Shown here: piece after piece, positions 31,172 to 41,063 of the stretch | Numbering within the stretch: the first letter of the stretch is position 1 | Layout: every line of letters starts with the position of its first letter | Assembly: GCA_900542565.1 (NCBI GenBank) | Contig: UQOC01000007.1 | Coordinates: 1-64,000, forward strand | Source: an uncultured Eubacteriales bacterium | GTDB taxonomy: Bacteria; Bacillota; Clostridia; Peptostreptococcales; Anaerovoracaceae | Length of the DNA stretch: 64,000 nt | Direction of reading: 5' to 3' | Notes under the pieces: generated by a model | Seen by the model: only the letters and a program-made list of their open reading frames with translations | Databases searched by the model: none | What the model was told of the DNA's origin: nothing | Made by a program: the position numbers and the translations under genes

Positions 31172-32182
31172 ATGTCATACCTGATATTACCCAAAGACTA
31201 CAGCCCTGTTATAGACCTGATGGAAAGCCAGAGGGCAATTAAAAAGATCAAAGATTATTTTCAGCAGGAACTGGCATACGGCCTGAGCCTGCGCAGAGTT
31301 TCGGCGCCTCTTTTCGTAGACCCAAAGACCGGACTCAACGATAACCTCAACGGCGTTGAAAGGAGAGTATCATTCACCCTTAAAGATATTGACGAAATGG
31401 AAGTGGAGGTAGTCCAGTCTCTTGCAAAGTGGAAAAGGATGGCCCTGGGAAAATACGGCATAGAGCCCGGACATGGCATATATACCGATATGAACGCCAT
31501 CAGAAGAGATGAAGAACTCGACAACCTCCATTCCGTATATGTGGATCAATGGGACTGGGAAAAGGTCATAACAAAAGACCAGAGGACCGAAGCATATCTG
31601 AAGGAAACAGTCGTTACCATATACAACTCTCTGAAAAACCTGGGAGATTATGTGAACAGGCTATATAAAGACCTTTATACAGAACTTCCGAACGAGATCT
31701 TTTTTGTGACCACTCAGGAACTGGAAGACATGTATCCTGACCTGACTCCAAAGGAAAGAGAAGATGCCGTGACCAAAGATCACAGAGCGGTGTTCATAAT
31801 GAAAATAGGAGGAAGGCTCAGATCAGGAGAAAAACATGACGGCAGATCTCCTGACTATGATGACTGGGAACTCAACGGCGACATCATACTCTGGAACGAT
31901 ATCCTTGACAGGGCATTTGAGATATCTTCCATGGGCATAAGAGTTGATGCTGATGCCATGGCACGCCAGCTCAAAGCTGAAGGCTGCCAGGAGAGGGCCG
32001 AGCTGCCTTTCCAGAAGGCAGTGCTTGAAAACAAACTTCCGTACACCATCGGAGGAGGAATCGGACAGAGCCGTCTGTGCATGTATTTCCTTAGAAAAGC
32101 TCATATAGGAGAAGCGCAGGTATCTGTATGGCCTGACGAAATGGTGGAGGCCTGTAAAGCAAACAACATATACCTGCTCTAA
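31172..32182 (+). CDS. asnA: Aspartate--ammonia ligase (asparagine synthetase A)
   Basis: A 336-residue class II aminoacyl-tRNA-synthetase-like enzyme that makes asparagine from aspartate, ammonia and ATP. Family features are visible: [18 protein letters not shown] near the start, DQWDWEKVI, the core [21 protein letters not shown], and the motif-3-like [15 protein letters not shown]. Length equals the usual 330-340. GGAGGAACAAAA precedes the ATG. It lies between queH and priA in one unit. Confidence 0.95.
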   Translation: MSYLILPKDYSPVIDLMESQRAIKKIKDYFQQELAYGLSLRRVSAPLFVDPKTGLNDNLNGVERRVSFTLKDIDEMEVEVVQSLAKWKRMALGKYGIEPGHGIYTDMNAIRRDEELDNLHSVYVDQWDWEKVITKDQRTEAYLKETVVTIYNSLKNLGDYVNRLYKDLYTELPNEIFFVTTQELEDMYPDLTPKEREDAVTKDHRAVFIMKIGGRLRSGEKHDGRSPDYDDWELNGDIILWNDILDRAFEISSMGIRVDADAMARQLKAEGCQERAELPFQKAVLENKLPYTIGGGIGQSRLCMYFLRKAHIGEAQVSVWPDEMVEACKANNIYLL

Positions 32183-32188
32183 AAGATA

Positions 32189-34198
32189 ATGATTTACATA
32201 AATGCAGTTGTAGACAATAAGAGCAGATATACAGACAACCTGTTTACTTACAGCGCAGATGAGGATGTAAAGGCCGGAGATCTTGTTTCGGTGCCTTTCG
32301 GTCCCCATGATACTGTAAAAAAAGCTATAGTCTGCGGGACGGCCAGCAGGACGGACTGTCCCGCAGATAAGATAAAACCCGTTTTGCAGGTGCTCAGGCC
32401 TGCATACCTGACACAGGAGATCGTCAGGACGGCTTTGTGGATGAAACAGCGGTACGGGATCAGATATCACGATGCCTTCAGATGTTTCATTGCAGAGGGA
32501 AAGCCTCCAAGACCCGGAAAGGAAAAAGAACCATACAAAGGCATAAGCGGTCATTATGAACGGCCGGAACGGCTTACCGGAGAACAGATGACCGCCGTTT
32601 CCAAGATCAGCCGGGCCATCGAAGATGGACGGCAGGAGTCTTTTCTGCTGTATGGGGTTACGGCAAGCGGCAAGACCGAAGTCTATATGGAGGCAATAGA
32701 TAAAGTCCTGGGCAAAGGCAAGACAGCAATAATGCTGGTGCCGGAAATCTCTCTTACCAAGCAGATAATCCGGGAATTTGCCGGAAGGTTCGGCAAAGAT
32801 ATCATTGCCGTTATGCACAGCAGGCTTACACAGCGGGAACGATATGACGAATGGGAGAGGATAAGAGACGGCAGGGCCAGGATCGTGATAGGAGCAAGGA
32901 TGGGAGTGTTTGCACCTGTCGAAGATCTGGGCCTTATCATAATGGATGAGGAGCAGGAGCCTAGCTATAAAGCTGACATGACGCCCAAGTATGATACGGT
33001 GGATATAGCTTACAAGAGGATATCTTCTTATGACGGAGTCCTTATCCTGGGCAGTGCTACCCCTTCGGTAGTCTCATATTACAGGGCGAAGCAGGGCATA
33101 TATGAACTGCTGACTCTCAGAGAACGCTTCAACAAGACGCCTCTGCCCCGTGTGGAGATAGCCGATATGCGGCAGGAGCTGAAAACCGGCAATAATACCA
33201 TATTCAGCCGCAGGCTGTTTGAACTGATGAAAGAGGAACTGGGCAACGGCCGCCAGGTCATCCTGCTGCAGAACAGAAGGGGATATTCAAGCTTCATTTC
33301 CTGCCGCGAATGCGGCCATGTGATGAAATGTCCCGAATGCAGTATTTCTCTGACATATCATAAAAACATTGAAAAACTCGTATGCCACTATTGCGGGAGG
33401 ACCTTTCCTGTGCCGGAAAGATGTCCGGAATGCGGCAGTTCATATATAAAATATTTCGGAATAGGCACTCAGCAAGTTGAGGAGGCGGTAAACAGATACT
33501 TTCCTGAAGCCGTTTCAGCCAGACTGGATATAGATGCCATAAAGTCAAGAAAAGATATGGATAAGATCCTGGATGACTTTTCTGACGGAAAAACCGACAT
33601 ACTTGTGGGCACACAGCTTGTTGCCAAAGGACTTGACTTTGATAATGTCGGCGTTGTCGGCATAATAGCCGCCGATACAGGCCTGAACATTCCTGACTAC
33701 CGGTCTGCAGAAAGGACTTTCCAGCTTGTGACTCAGGCGGCAGGCAGGGCAGGCAGAAGAGATATCCGCGGAGATGTGGTGATCCAGACATATGAACCAG
33801 GCAATTATGCTTTGAAAGAAGCGGCTGCCCATGATTATGATGATTTTTTCGACCAGGAGATAAAACTGAGAAAATTCATGGATTATCCGCCTTTTACAGA
33901 CCTTATAATGGTAAATTTCACATCGGAAGAGGCGGAAAAAGCCTTTGAATGTGCCGACAGGGCCGCAGATTATCTGCGCAGGGCCATGGACGGCCTTCAT
34001 GGCGGAAAGATCCTGGGACCCAAAAGGTCGATGAGCTTTAAGAGCAAAGATTCGGTCAGGGCATACTTTCTGATAAAATGTCCAAAAGGAGAAAGGAATC
34101 AATACATCTTTCACCTGGAAAATTTCAATAAAAAGATAATAAACGAGGGTTTTAAGTGCAATATAGATATTGATGTCAACCCTTACAGCGCATATTAG
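32189..34198 (+). CDS. priA: Primosomal protein N' (replication restart helicase PriA)
   Basis: A 669-residue superfamily 2 helicase that reloads the replisome at stalled forks. Walker A is GVTASGKTE, the DEAD-box equivalent is MDEEQEPSYK, and the zinc cluster uses four CxxC pairs from CRECGHVMKCPECS to RCPECGSS. Motifs V and VI follow in LVGTQLVAKGLDFDNV and QAAGRAGR. It is shorter than E. coli PriA because the N-terminal DNA-binding domain is compact. It begins 6 bp after asnA with little sign of a ribosome site, which suggests coupling. Confidence 0.95.
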   Translation: MIYINAVVDNKSRYTDNLFTYSADEDVKAGDLVSVPFGPHDTVKKAIVCGTASRTDCPADKIKPVLQVLRPAYLTQEIVRTALWMKQRYGIRYHDAFRCFIAEGKPPRPGKEKEPYKGISGHYERPERLTGEQMTAVSKISRAIEDGRQESFLLYGVTASGKTEVYMEAIDKVLGKGKTAIMLVPEISLTKQIIREFAGRFGKDIIAVMHSRLTQRERYDEWERIRDGRARIVIGARMGVFAPVEDLGLIIMDEEQEPSYKADMTPKYDTVDIAYKRISSYDGVLILGSATPSVVSYYRAKQGIYELLTLRERFNKTPLPRVEIADMRQELKTGNNTIFSRRLFELMKEELGNGRQVILLQNRRGYSSFISCRECGHVMKCPECSISLTYHKNIEKLVCHYCGRTFPVPERCPECGSSYIKYFGIGTQQVEEAVNRYFPEAVSARLDIDAIKSRKDMDKILDDFSDGKTDILVGTQLVAKGLDFDNVGVVGIIAADTGLNIPDYRSAERTFQLVTQAAGRAGRRDIRGDVVIQTYEPGNYALKEAAAHDYDDFFDQEIKLRKFMDYPPFTDLIMVNFTSEEAEKAFECADRAADYLRRAMDGLHGGKILGPKRSMSFKSKDSVRAYFLIKCPKGERNQYIFHLENFNKKIINEGFKCNIDIDVNPYSAY

Positions 34199-34218
34199 TA
34201 ACCGGAGGTAAAAGGATT

Positions 34219-34734
34219 ATGGCCTTAAGACATATCGTAACAGAAGGCGACGAGATACTGAGAAAACATTGCAGGGAAGTCACAGAAGTGACCGAACGGA
34301 TAAGGCAGACCATGACAGACATGCTCGAAACCATGAGAGCTGAGTTTGGCGTAGGGATAGCGGCTCCGCAGGTGGGGATCATGAGGCGGATGTTTGTAGC
34401 TGAACCTGAACCGGGCAGAGTATATTATATGATAAATCCGGTGATCCTTGAACAGAGCGGAAGCCAGGCAGGAGATGAAGGCTGTCTGAGCGTGCCGGGT
34501 CTCATAGGCACGGTTGACAGACCGTCCCACATAAAAATAGAAGCCCTTGACCTGGATGGTGTCAGACAGACATATGAATTTGACGACTTTGACGCCAGAG
34601 TAATGTGTCACGAGTACGATCATCTTGAAGGTATTTTATATACCGATAAAGCTACCAATGTCAGGGAGGCCATCGAAGAGGCAGACGAGGAAGGCGTACC
34701 CTCGGACGAAAAAAAGCAGGATGGGAGTAACTGA
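34219..34734 (+). CDS. def: Peptide deformylase
   Basis: A 171-residue metalloenzyme that removes the formyl group from nascent N-terminal methionine. The three signature motifs are present: GVGIAAPQVG, DEGCLSVPG (the Cys ligand) and CHEYDHLEG (the two His ligands and catalytic Glu). An acidic C-terminal tail of about 20 residues extends past the core. AACCGGAGGT precedes the ATG. It lies 2 bp before fmt, the enzyme that adds the formyl group, a very common pairing. Confidence 0.95.
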   Translation: MALRHIVTEGDEILRKHCREVTEVTERIRQTMTDMLETMRAEFGVGIAAPQVGIMRRMFVAEPEPGRVYYMINPVILEQSGSQAGDEGCLSVPGLIGTVDRPSHIKIEALDLDGVRQTYEFDDFDARVMCHEYDHLEGILYTDKATNVREAIEEADEEGVPSDEKKQDGSN

Positions 34735-34736
34735 GC

Positions 34737-35666
34737 ATGAAAACAGTATTTATGGGAACTCCGGAATTTTCTGCGACCATATTGGATTATCTGTATAAAA
34801 GCAGTCACACAGTTGAGCTTGTCATAACTCAGCCTGACAGGGCCAGAGACAGAGGGAAGAAAATACAGGTAACTCCTGTAAAGGAGCTGGCTGCAGGACA
34901 TGGCACCCCCATCATGCAGCCGGAGAGACTTGGCGGAGATGAAAAGGTAATGGACCGGCTTAAAGACATTGCGCCGGACATCATAATAGTGGCTGCGTAT
35001 GGCCAGATACTGCCCCAAGAGGTGCTGACACTTCCCAGATTCGGATGTGTCAATGTTCATGCATCCCTTTTGCCTAAGCTCAGAGGAGCTTCACCGATCC
35101 AGAGAGCAATAGCTGACGGAGAAGAAAAGACAGGTGTGACCATAATGCAGATGGCCAGGGGCCTGGATACAGGAGATATAATATCCCAGGAAGAAATATC
35201 CATAGGCCGGATGAATTCCGGCAGTCTCCACGACGCATTGGCACAGGCAGGAGGAAGGCTGCTGATACAGACATTGAGGTCCATTGAAGACGGTACCGCA
35301 GTTTCGGTGCCGCAAGATGAAAGCAAGGCCACATACGCCGGGCTGATCTCCAAAAAAGATGGAAAGCTGGACTTTTCCAGGAGACCGGAGGAGATAGAAC
35401 GCCTGATAAGGGCGTATGATCCATGGCCGGGAGCTTTCTGCTCCTACAAAGGACAGACAGTAAAAATATGGAAAGCACATCCTGAGGATCGTAACATAGA
35501 TAAGCCGTCAGGCACGGTCGTGGGGGTATCACCAGAAGGTATTAAAATATCTTGCGGAGGAAAAATACTCGTAATAGAAGAATTACAGGTCCCTGGGAAA
35601 AAACGGATGAAGGTCTCGGAATATATCAAAGGCCATGATGTGCCTGAAGGGACCATGTTTGAATGA
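34737..35666 (+). CDS. fmt: Methionyl-tRNA formyltransferase
   Basis: A 309-residue enzyme that formylates initiator Met-tRNA using 10-formyltetrahydrofolate. The N-terminal formyltransferase domain has the catalytic Asn-His-Asp set in CVNVHASLLPKLRGASPIQ and RGLDTGDI. The C-terminal OB-like domain begins near residue 205 (RPEEIERLIRAYDPWPGAF). It starts 2 bp after def and is followed by the zinc protease gene. Confidence 0.95.
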   Translation: MKTVFMGTPEFSATILDYLYKSSHTVELVITQPDRARDRGKKIQVTPVKELAAGHGTPIMQPERLGGDEKVMDRLKDIAPDIIIVAAYGQILPQEVLTLPRFGCVNVHASLLPKLRGASPIQRAIADGEEKTGVTIMQMARGLDTGDIISQEEISIGRMNSGSLHDALAQAGGRLLIQTLRSIEDGTAVSVPQDESKATYAGLISKKDGKLDFSRRPEEIERLIRAYDPWPGAFCSYKGQTVKIWKAHPEDRNIDKPSGTVVGVSPEGIKISCGGKILVIEELQVPGKKRMKVSEYIKGHDVPEGTMFE

Positions 35667-35682
35667 TCGAAGGAGAATAAGG

Positions 35683-36378
35683 ATGACATATGAATTCTCT
35701 ATGATGCTGTTCCTGGCGGCTATGGTATTTACCCTGATAGCCCAGAGCAGAGTCAGCGGCAGTTTTAAAAAATATTCTCAGGTCAGGAACCAAAGAGGGC
35801 TGACAGGCGAAGAAGCTGCCAGAAAAGTGCTGGATGCCAACGGCTTGTCAGATGTGACCATTGAACAGATAAGGGGGAACCTTACAGATCATTACGATCC
35901 CCGCACAAGAGTCTTGAGGCTTTCTCAGGGAGTTTATTCCATAGACTCGGTGGCCGCTGTCAGCGTGGCATGCCATGAGGCGGGGCACGCCATACAGCAT
36001 GCTGTGGGCTATGGGCCGCTCAAGGTAAGGAACAGCATAGTTCCTGCGGTCAATGTGGCATCAAGGCTGAGCTGGATCCTCATCCTCGCAGGGCTCATAA
36101 TGGTAGCTGCAGAAAATTATATAGGAGATATGCTGTTCAATATAGGAGTCATTTTCTTTCTGGCAGTGATACTTTTCCACGGGATAACTCTGCCAGTTGA
36201 GTTTGATGCCAGCAGACGGGCTCTTGAACAGATGGAAGCCACAGGCGTCATATATCAGGACGAAGAAAGAGGCGCAAAAAAAGTACTCTCGGCGGCTGCC
36301 ATGACATATGTGGCGTCCCTTGCGGTGGCTGTTGCCAACCTTCTCAGGATACTGGCTATCAGAGGAAGAAGAGATTGA
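35683..36378 (+). CDS. Neutral zinc metallopeptidase (YugP/PF04298 family), membrane-bound
   Basis: A 231-residue integral membrane protease. The zinc motif is ACHEAGHAIQH near residue 96, and the third ligand is probably in the downstream EFDASRRALEQ. Hydrophobic helices lie near 2-20, 125-145, 150-170 and 205-223. YugP-like proteins are widespread in Firmicutes and no substrate is known. ATG 35683 behind GAAGGAGAATAAGG is preferred to a longer frame that begins inside fmt. Its stop overlaps the rsmB start (TGATG). Confidence 0.88.
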   Translation: MTYEFSMMLFLAAMVFTLIAQSRVSGSFKKYSQVRNQRGLTGEEAARKVLDANGLSDVTIEQIRGNLTDHYDPRTRVLRLSQGVYSIDSVAAVSVACHEAGHAIQHAVGYGPLKVRNSIVPAVNVASRLSWILILAGLIMVAAENYIGDMLFNIGVIFFLAVILFHGITLPVEFDASRRALEQMEATGVIYQDEERGAKKVLSAAAMTYVASLAVAVANLLRILAIRGRRD

Positions 36379-37655
36379 TGGACCGCAACAGGAAAGCAGC
36401 ATTTGACATACTTTTGTCTGTAGAAAAAGGAGCTTATTCTAATATAGCCTCCAATAAGATAATAACACAGAGCAGGCCTGATGATCCCCGTTTTGTAAGG
36501 GAGCTTGTCCACGGAGTGCTTTCCGGGGAGATATTTCTGGATCATGTCCTTGACCAGCTCATACCCTCCGGTATCAAAAAAGTCAAAGCAAGAGAAAAAA
36601 TATTGCTCCGCCTTGGACTCTTTCAGATCATAAAGGCTGAGAAAATACCGGATTATGCCGCTGTGGGCCAGACTACGGAAATGGCGAAAAAACTCTGCCG
36701 CGGCAGAGATGGCTTCGTCAACGGCGTGCTGCGCGGATATTTAAAGAAACGGGATCAGATGGTGTTTCCCGGCAGAGAAGAAGATCTGCGGGAGTTTCTG
36801 AGAGTAAATTACTCATTTCCCCTGTGGATAATAGACCTCTGGACTGAGCAGTTCGGTGCAGATGTCTGCGAAGATATGCTAAAGGCATCAAACTGCAGGC
36901 CGGATCTTTCCATCAGGATAAACAGGCTTAAAACAGACAGGAACAGTCTGACAAGAGAGCTGGAGAAAGAGGGCATTGAGGTCAGGCCGGGAAACCTGTC
37001 CCCAAGAGCACTGATACTTTTGTCGGGAAAAGGAGTGTTCACAACATCCGCCTACAAAAACGGCAAGTTTTCAGTACAGGATGAAGCGTCGATCTTTGCG
37101 GCTGACACCATAGGAGCTCTTCCGGGCGAAAATGTGATCGACATGTGCGCAGCTCCCGGCGGGAAAGCTGCCGCCATGGCAGAAATGATGGAAAACCGGG
37201 GCACACTGACTGCCTGCGACATATTTGACCATAAGCTGGAACTGATAAAAGATCAGGCGCAAAGGCTTGGGATTGAAAATATAAAGGTCAGGCTGGCTGA
37301 CGGTCGCAATGGAGACCCGTCAATGGCGGAAAGCGCTGACAGAGTGCTGGTGGATGCTCCATGCAGCGGTCTGGGCGTCATCAGGAGAAGGCCGGAGATA
37401 CGGTACAGATCTGCGGAAGGAATATCAGATATAATACAGATACAGAAAATGATCCTGCAAAACGCTTCGTCTTATGTAAAAAAGGGCGGAATGCTCATGT
37501 ACAGTACCTGTACAGTCAATGATGGGGAAAACAGAAGGCAGATCGAGGCCTTTACAGAGAAAAACAGCAATTTTGAGATAATATATCAGAAACAGTTTTT
37601 ACCGACGCAGGATGTGGATGGATTCTACATCTGCAAAATGTTGAAAAAGGGGTGA
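36378..37655 (+). CDS. rsmB: 16S rRNA (cytosine967-C5)-methyltransferase RsmB
   Basis: A 425-residue Fmu/RsmB enzyme. An N-terminal NusB-like RNA-binding domain (about 1-145, with DPRFVRELVHGVLSG) is followed by a Rossmann methyltransferase. The latter has SAM motif CAAPGGKAAAMAEMM, the catalytic-loop Cys in VDAPCSGLGVIRRRPEIR, and the nucleophile Cys in YSTCTVNDGEN. It methylates C967 of 16S rRNA. In many Clostridia rlmN lies between rsmB and the phosphatase gene; here the phosphatase follows 12 bp later. Confidence 0.94.
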   Translation: MDRNRKAAFDILLSVEKGAYSNIASNKIITQSRPDDPRFVRELVHGVLSGEIFLDHVLDQLIPSGIKKVKAREKILLRLGLFQIIKAEKIPDYAAVGQTTEMAKKLCRGRDGFVNGVLRGYLKKRDQMVFPGREEDLREFLRVNYSFPLWIIDLWTEQFGADVCEDMLKASNCRPDLSIRINRLKTDRNSLTRELEKEGIEVRPGNLSPRALILLSGKGVFTTSAYKNGKFSVQDEASIFAADTIGALPGENVIDMCAAPGGKAAAMAEMMENRGTLTACDIFDHKLELIKDQAQRLGIENIKVRLADGRNGDPSMAESADRVLVDAPCSGLGVIRRRPEIRYRSAEGISDIIQIQKMILQNASSYVKKGGMLMYSTCTVNDGENRRQIEAFTEKNSNFEIIYQKQFLPTQDVDGFYICKMLKKG

Positions 37656-37667
37656 CAAGAGGACTTT

Positions 37668-38417
37668 ATGGAAGTTGGGTTCAAGTCTGATAAAGGACTG
37701 AAACGAAGTAACAACGAGGATGCCTGTTTCGTTTTTCTGGCAGACAAGGTATATCTTGTAGCCGACGGAGTAGGAGGAGGAAACGCAGGGGAAATAGCCA
37801 GCAGGACGGCGGTCAAGGAGATAGCCAATTACATAGAAGATCATCCTCTGGCTGAGGCAACTAACAAATATGCTGTTGTCAATTATCTGCAGGCGTGTCT
37901 TGACAAGACCAATGAAGAAATATTTGAAAAAGCCCGGAGATATGAAGAAAACAAAGGCATGGCGACAACGGCGGCCATAGTGTATATCAAAGGCGGAAAG
38001 GCATATATCGCCAATGTGGGAGACAGCCGCGTTTACCTGTATAGGAACGGCGAACTTGTACAGCTTACAGAGGATCACACATATGTCAACACCCTGTTAA
38101 ACGCAGGGATAATTTCCCAGGAGCAGGCAGCTGTAGACGAAAGAAAAAATGTAATAACCAAGGCTCTGGGAGCTGAAGATACGGTTGAACCGGACTTTTT
38201 CCAGCTTGAGATCGTCAAGAACGATATACTTATCCTCTGTACCGACGGATTGTATGACGAAGTTGACGAGAGATCCATGAAGACAATTTTGGAAAAAGAT
38301 ATATCAATGTCAGATGTCTGCGCAGAAATGGTAGACGCAGCCAATAAAAACGGAGGGCATGATAATATCACCATAATCAGTATAAAGGTTACGGAGGAAG
38401 ATGTTGATGAGCAGTAA
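37668..38417 (+). CDS. prpC: PP2C-family Ser/Thr protein phosphatase (PrpC/Stp)
   Basis: A 249-residue PPM phosphatase. The metal-binding motifs are RSNNEDAC, ADGVGGGNAGEIAS, ANVGDSRVYL, CTDGLYDEV and GGHDNITII. It dephosphorylates the targets of the partner kinase PrkC, whose gene overlaps its end. The pair controls cell-wall growth, division and dormancy exit in Firmicutes. Confidence 0.94.
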   Translation: MEVGFKSDKGLKRSNNEDACFVFLADKVYLVADGVGGGNAGEIASRTAVKEIANYIEDHPLAEATNKYAVVNYLQACLDKTNEEIFEKARRYEENKGMATTAAIVYIKGGKAYIANVGDSRVYLYRNGELVQLTEDHTYVNTLLNAGIISQEQAAVDERKNVITKALGAEDTVEPDFFQLEIVKNDILILCTDGLYDEVDERSMKTILEKDISMSDVCAEMVDAANKNGGHDNITIISIKVTEEDVDEQ

Positions 38418-40134
38418 ATTGTTGTTGGGAAGATATGAGATAATAGAAAAAATAGGCGAAGGCGGCATGGCCGTCGTGTATAAGGCAAAGGACCGCCTGC
38501 TGAACCGGTATGTGGCCATAAAGATCCTAAGGCCGGAATTTACCAAAGATGAACAGTTCATAGAGAATTTCAGGAAGGAATCTCAGGCTGCAGCAGGACT
38601 TTCCCATCCGAACATAGTGAATGTATATGATGTCGGCAGGGAAGGCAATATCAATTTCATAGTAATGGAGCTGATAGACGGAAAGCCTCTCAGCCAGGTC
38701 ATAGAGGAAAAGGGAAAGCTTGATTATAAAGAAGCTATCAGCATAACGAGGCAGGTGGCTTCTGCTCTGAGCCTTGCCCATAAAAACCAGATAATACATA
38801 GGGATGTAAAACCGCACAATATCCTTATCACATCCCAGGGAACTGCAAAACTTGCAGATTTCGGCATAGCAAGAGCTGTCAGCCAGGCAAGCATAGAAGA
38901 AGGCGATGACAAGATCATCGGCTCGGTGCATTACTTTTCGCCTGAGCAGGCAAGGGGCGCATATGTAGATGAAAGATCAGACATATATTCCCTCGGCATA
39001 GTGTTATATGAAATGCTTACAGGGAAAGTTCCTTTTGACGGAGATAATCCTATAAGCATTGCCCTCATGCATATAAACGATCCTATACCTAAAGTACCGG
39101 GAATACCTCCGCAGCTCGAAAAGGTGATCGAAAAAGCCACCGACAAATATCAGACCAACAGATACAAATCTGCTGACGAGCTGATAGATGATCTGGACAA
39201 TATCGAATTCATCACAAAGGTCATGGGAGGCACGGCCCTGAATACCGATGAAGAAAAAGCCGATGATGAAAGCAACCAGCTTAGTGCAGAAGCCAAGAAG
39301 GACCTGATAAGAAATGAGTATCATAATCAGAAGAAAAAGACCGATAAGACGAAGATATTTATCATCGTGGCGGCGGTGATAGTGGTTATTGCAGCCGCCG
39401 TAGGATTGGGATTTGCTACCGGCCTGTTTGGAGGAGCGAGTGACGAGATAGAAGTACCTGATTTCAGGGGAAAAACCCTCGAAGAAGCACAGGAAGAAGC
39501 TGAAAAGCTGGGCCTTGTCATAGAAGAAGGCGACGAAGTTTACAGTGCAGATCAGGAAGAGGGCCTCATAACTTCACAGACTCCTAGCGTAGGAGCCATG
39601 GTAGGCGAAGGTCAGGTGATAACGGTCAATGTGAGCAAAGGCAAGAGAGACGGTGTTGTTCCAAGTATTCTCGGAATGGACTACAAAGAGGCTGAGGAGT
39701 ATCTCCAGAGTTTCGGCTTTGAGCTTGGCATAGTCAAGACAGTGACCAGCACTCAGCCTGTGGACACCATCGTGAGCCAGTCTGTAGATGCCGGGACCAC
39801 TGCAGACAGGGGGACTGCGATCGATGTTGAAGTAAGCGACGGACAAGGAAAAGAAATGGGCATAGTACCTCATCTTCTGGGCCTTGATATAGATGATGCA
39901 AGGGCATCGATAGAAAGGGAAGGCTTCACTGTCGGATCCATAACTTACGAAGAAAGTAAGACTTATGCTCAGAACCAGGTAATGGAACAGCAGTATCCGC
40001 AGGGAACTGAACTTGAAGAAGGCAGCCGCATAGACCTTGTGGTGAGCAAAGGTGCTCCGGCTTCTACCGAAGATCCGGATACTCCGCAGGAACCTGATAC
40101 GGGTGATGATTCCGGCGGAGATGCGACCCAGTAG
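38407..40134 (+). CDS. prkC: PASTA-domain Ser/Thr protein kinase PrkC
   Basis: A 575-residue membrane kinase that senses muropeptides or lipid II through external PASTA domains. The kinase domain (about 6-270) has GEGGMAVVY, VAIKIL, HRDVKPHNIL, DFGIA and SPEQARG. A basic juxtamembrane region precedes one membrane helix (about 318-340). Three PASTA repeats (about 350-412, 418-480, 487-548) are followed by an acidic Pro/Asp tail. ATG 38407 lies 9 bases from GGAGG, better than ATG 38401 at 3 bases. It overlaps prpC. Confidence 0.95.
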   Translation: MSSKLLLGRYEIIEKIGEGGMAVVYKAKDRLLNRYVAIKILRPEFTKDEQFIENFRKESQAAAGLSHPNIVNVYDVGREGNINFIVMELIDGKPLSQVIEEKGKLDYKEAISITRQVASALSLAHKNQIIHRDVKPHNILITSQGTAKLADFGIARAVSQASIEEGDDKIIGSVHYFSPEQARGAYVDERSDIYSLGIVLYEMLTGKVPFDGDNPISIALMHINDPIPKVPGIPPQLEKVIEKATDKYQTNRYKSADELIDDLDNIEFITKVMGGTALNTDEEKADDESNQLSAEAKKDLIRNEYHNQKKKTDKTKIFIIVAAVIVVIAAAVGLGFATGLFGGASDEIEVPDFRGKTLEEAQEEAEKLGLVIEEGDEVYSADQEEGLITSQTPSVGAMVGEGQVITVNVSKGKRDGVVPSILGMDYKEAEEYLQSFGFELGIVKTVTSTQPVDTIVSQSVDAGTTADRGTAIDVEVSDGQGKEMGIVPHLLGLDIDDARASIEREGFTVGSITYEESKTYAQNQVMEQQYPQGTELEEGSRIDLVVSKGAPASTEDPDTPQEPDTGDDSGGDATQ

Positions 40135-40164
40135 GAGGTGTATTGGCTAAGACAGCAGGTGATT

Positions 40165-41037
40165 ATGAAAGGATTGATAGTCAAGGGAATAGGCGGATTT
40201 TACTATGTCAGGACTGAAAGCGGCGTAATAGAGGCAAAGGGACGGGGCATATTCAAAAAAGATGGCTTGATCCTGTGCGTTGGCGATGAGGTGGATATTT
40301 CCATACTGCCTGAGGATGACAGCAAAGGGGTGATCGAAAAGGTATACCCACGCAAAAATTCTTTTAAACGGCCGCCCATTGCCAATATCGACCTGTTCCT
40401 GACGGTCTTTGCCGCAAAAGCGCCTAAACCCAATTTTCCGGTGATCGATAAGTTCCTGATAAATGCCAGGCTTTGTGATATACCGGCGATCGTCTGTGTA
40501 AACAAAGCTGATCTTGTCAACGAAAAAGAAATAGAAGCGATCAGAGATATCTACAAAGAGGCATATACTGTTATCGCCGTGAGCGCTGTCACCGGAAAGG
40601 GCATTGATGAACTTAAAACACTTCTTTCCGGCAAAAAAACTGCACTTGCAGGGCCGTCCGGCGTAGGAAAATCTTCGATCATCAACGCCATACATCCTCA
40701 GGCTTGTATGCAGACAGGAGAGATAAGCCAAAAGACCGCAAGAGGTAAACATACCACAAGACATGTGGAGATATTCGAGATCGACGGCGGCGGCATGATA
40801 TTTGATACGCCGGGATTCACCTCTTTTGATGCTCCTGAGGCTGACGAAGATAATCTCAGGGAATGCTATCCTGAAATGGATAAGTTCCACGGAAAATGCA
40901 GATATGATGACTGCCGCCACCTCAGCGAACCCGGCTGTGCAGTCAGAGAGGCGGTGGAAGAAGGCAGGATAAGTCCCGTGAGATATGGCAACTACAAAGC
41001 GTATATGGATGAACTGAAAAATAGAAAAAAATATTGA
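40165..41037 (+). CDS. rsgA: Ribosome small-subunit-dependent GTPase RsgA
   Basis: A 290-residue circularly permuted GTPase that aids 30S maturation. An N-terminal OB domain (MKGLIVKGIGGFYYV to about 68) is followed by the permuted GTPase with G4 VNKADL, G1 AGPSGVGKSSI and G3 DTPGFTSF. A C-terminal zinc finger has the ligands CRYDDCRHLSEPGC. ATG 40165 is chosen because the conserved OB strand starts there; GTG 40138 lies on its own GGAGG. It sits between prkC and rpe, the usual firmicute order. Confidence 0.94.
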   Translation: MKGLIVKGIGGFYYVRTESGVIEAKGRGIFKKDGLILCVGDEVDISILPEDDSKGVIEKVYPRKNSFKRPPIANIDLFLTVFAAKAPKPNFPVIDKFLINARLCDIPAIVCVNKADLVNEKEIEAIRDIYKEAYTVIAVSAVTGKGIDELKTLLSGKKTALAGPSGVGKSSIINAIHPQACMQTGEISQKTARGKHTTRHVEIFEIDGGGMIFDTPGFTSFDAPEADEDNLRECYPEMDKFHGKCRYDDCRHLSEPGCAVREAVEEGRISPVRYGNYKAYMDELKNRKKY

Positions 41038-41063
41038 TGATGACAAACGGAAAGGAAACAGAC

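Noticed and set aside
31823-32818. 331-codon minus-strand frame across asnA and priA
   Set aside because: It spans two real genes and their junction with no ribosome site or family motif.
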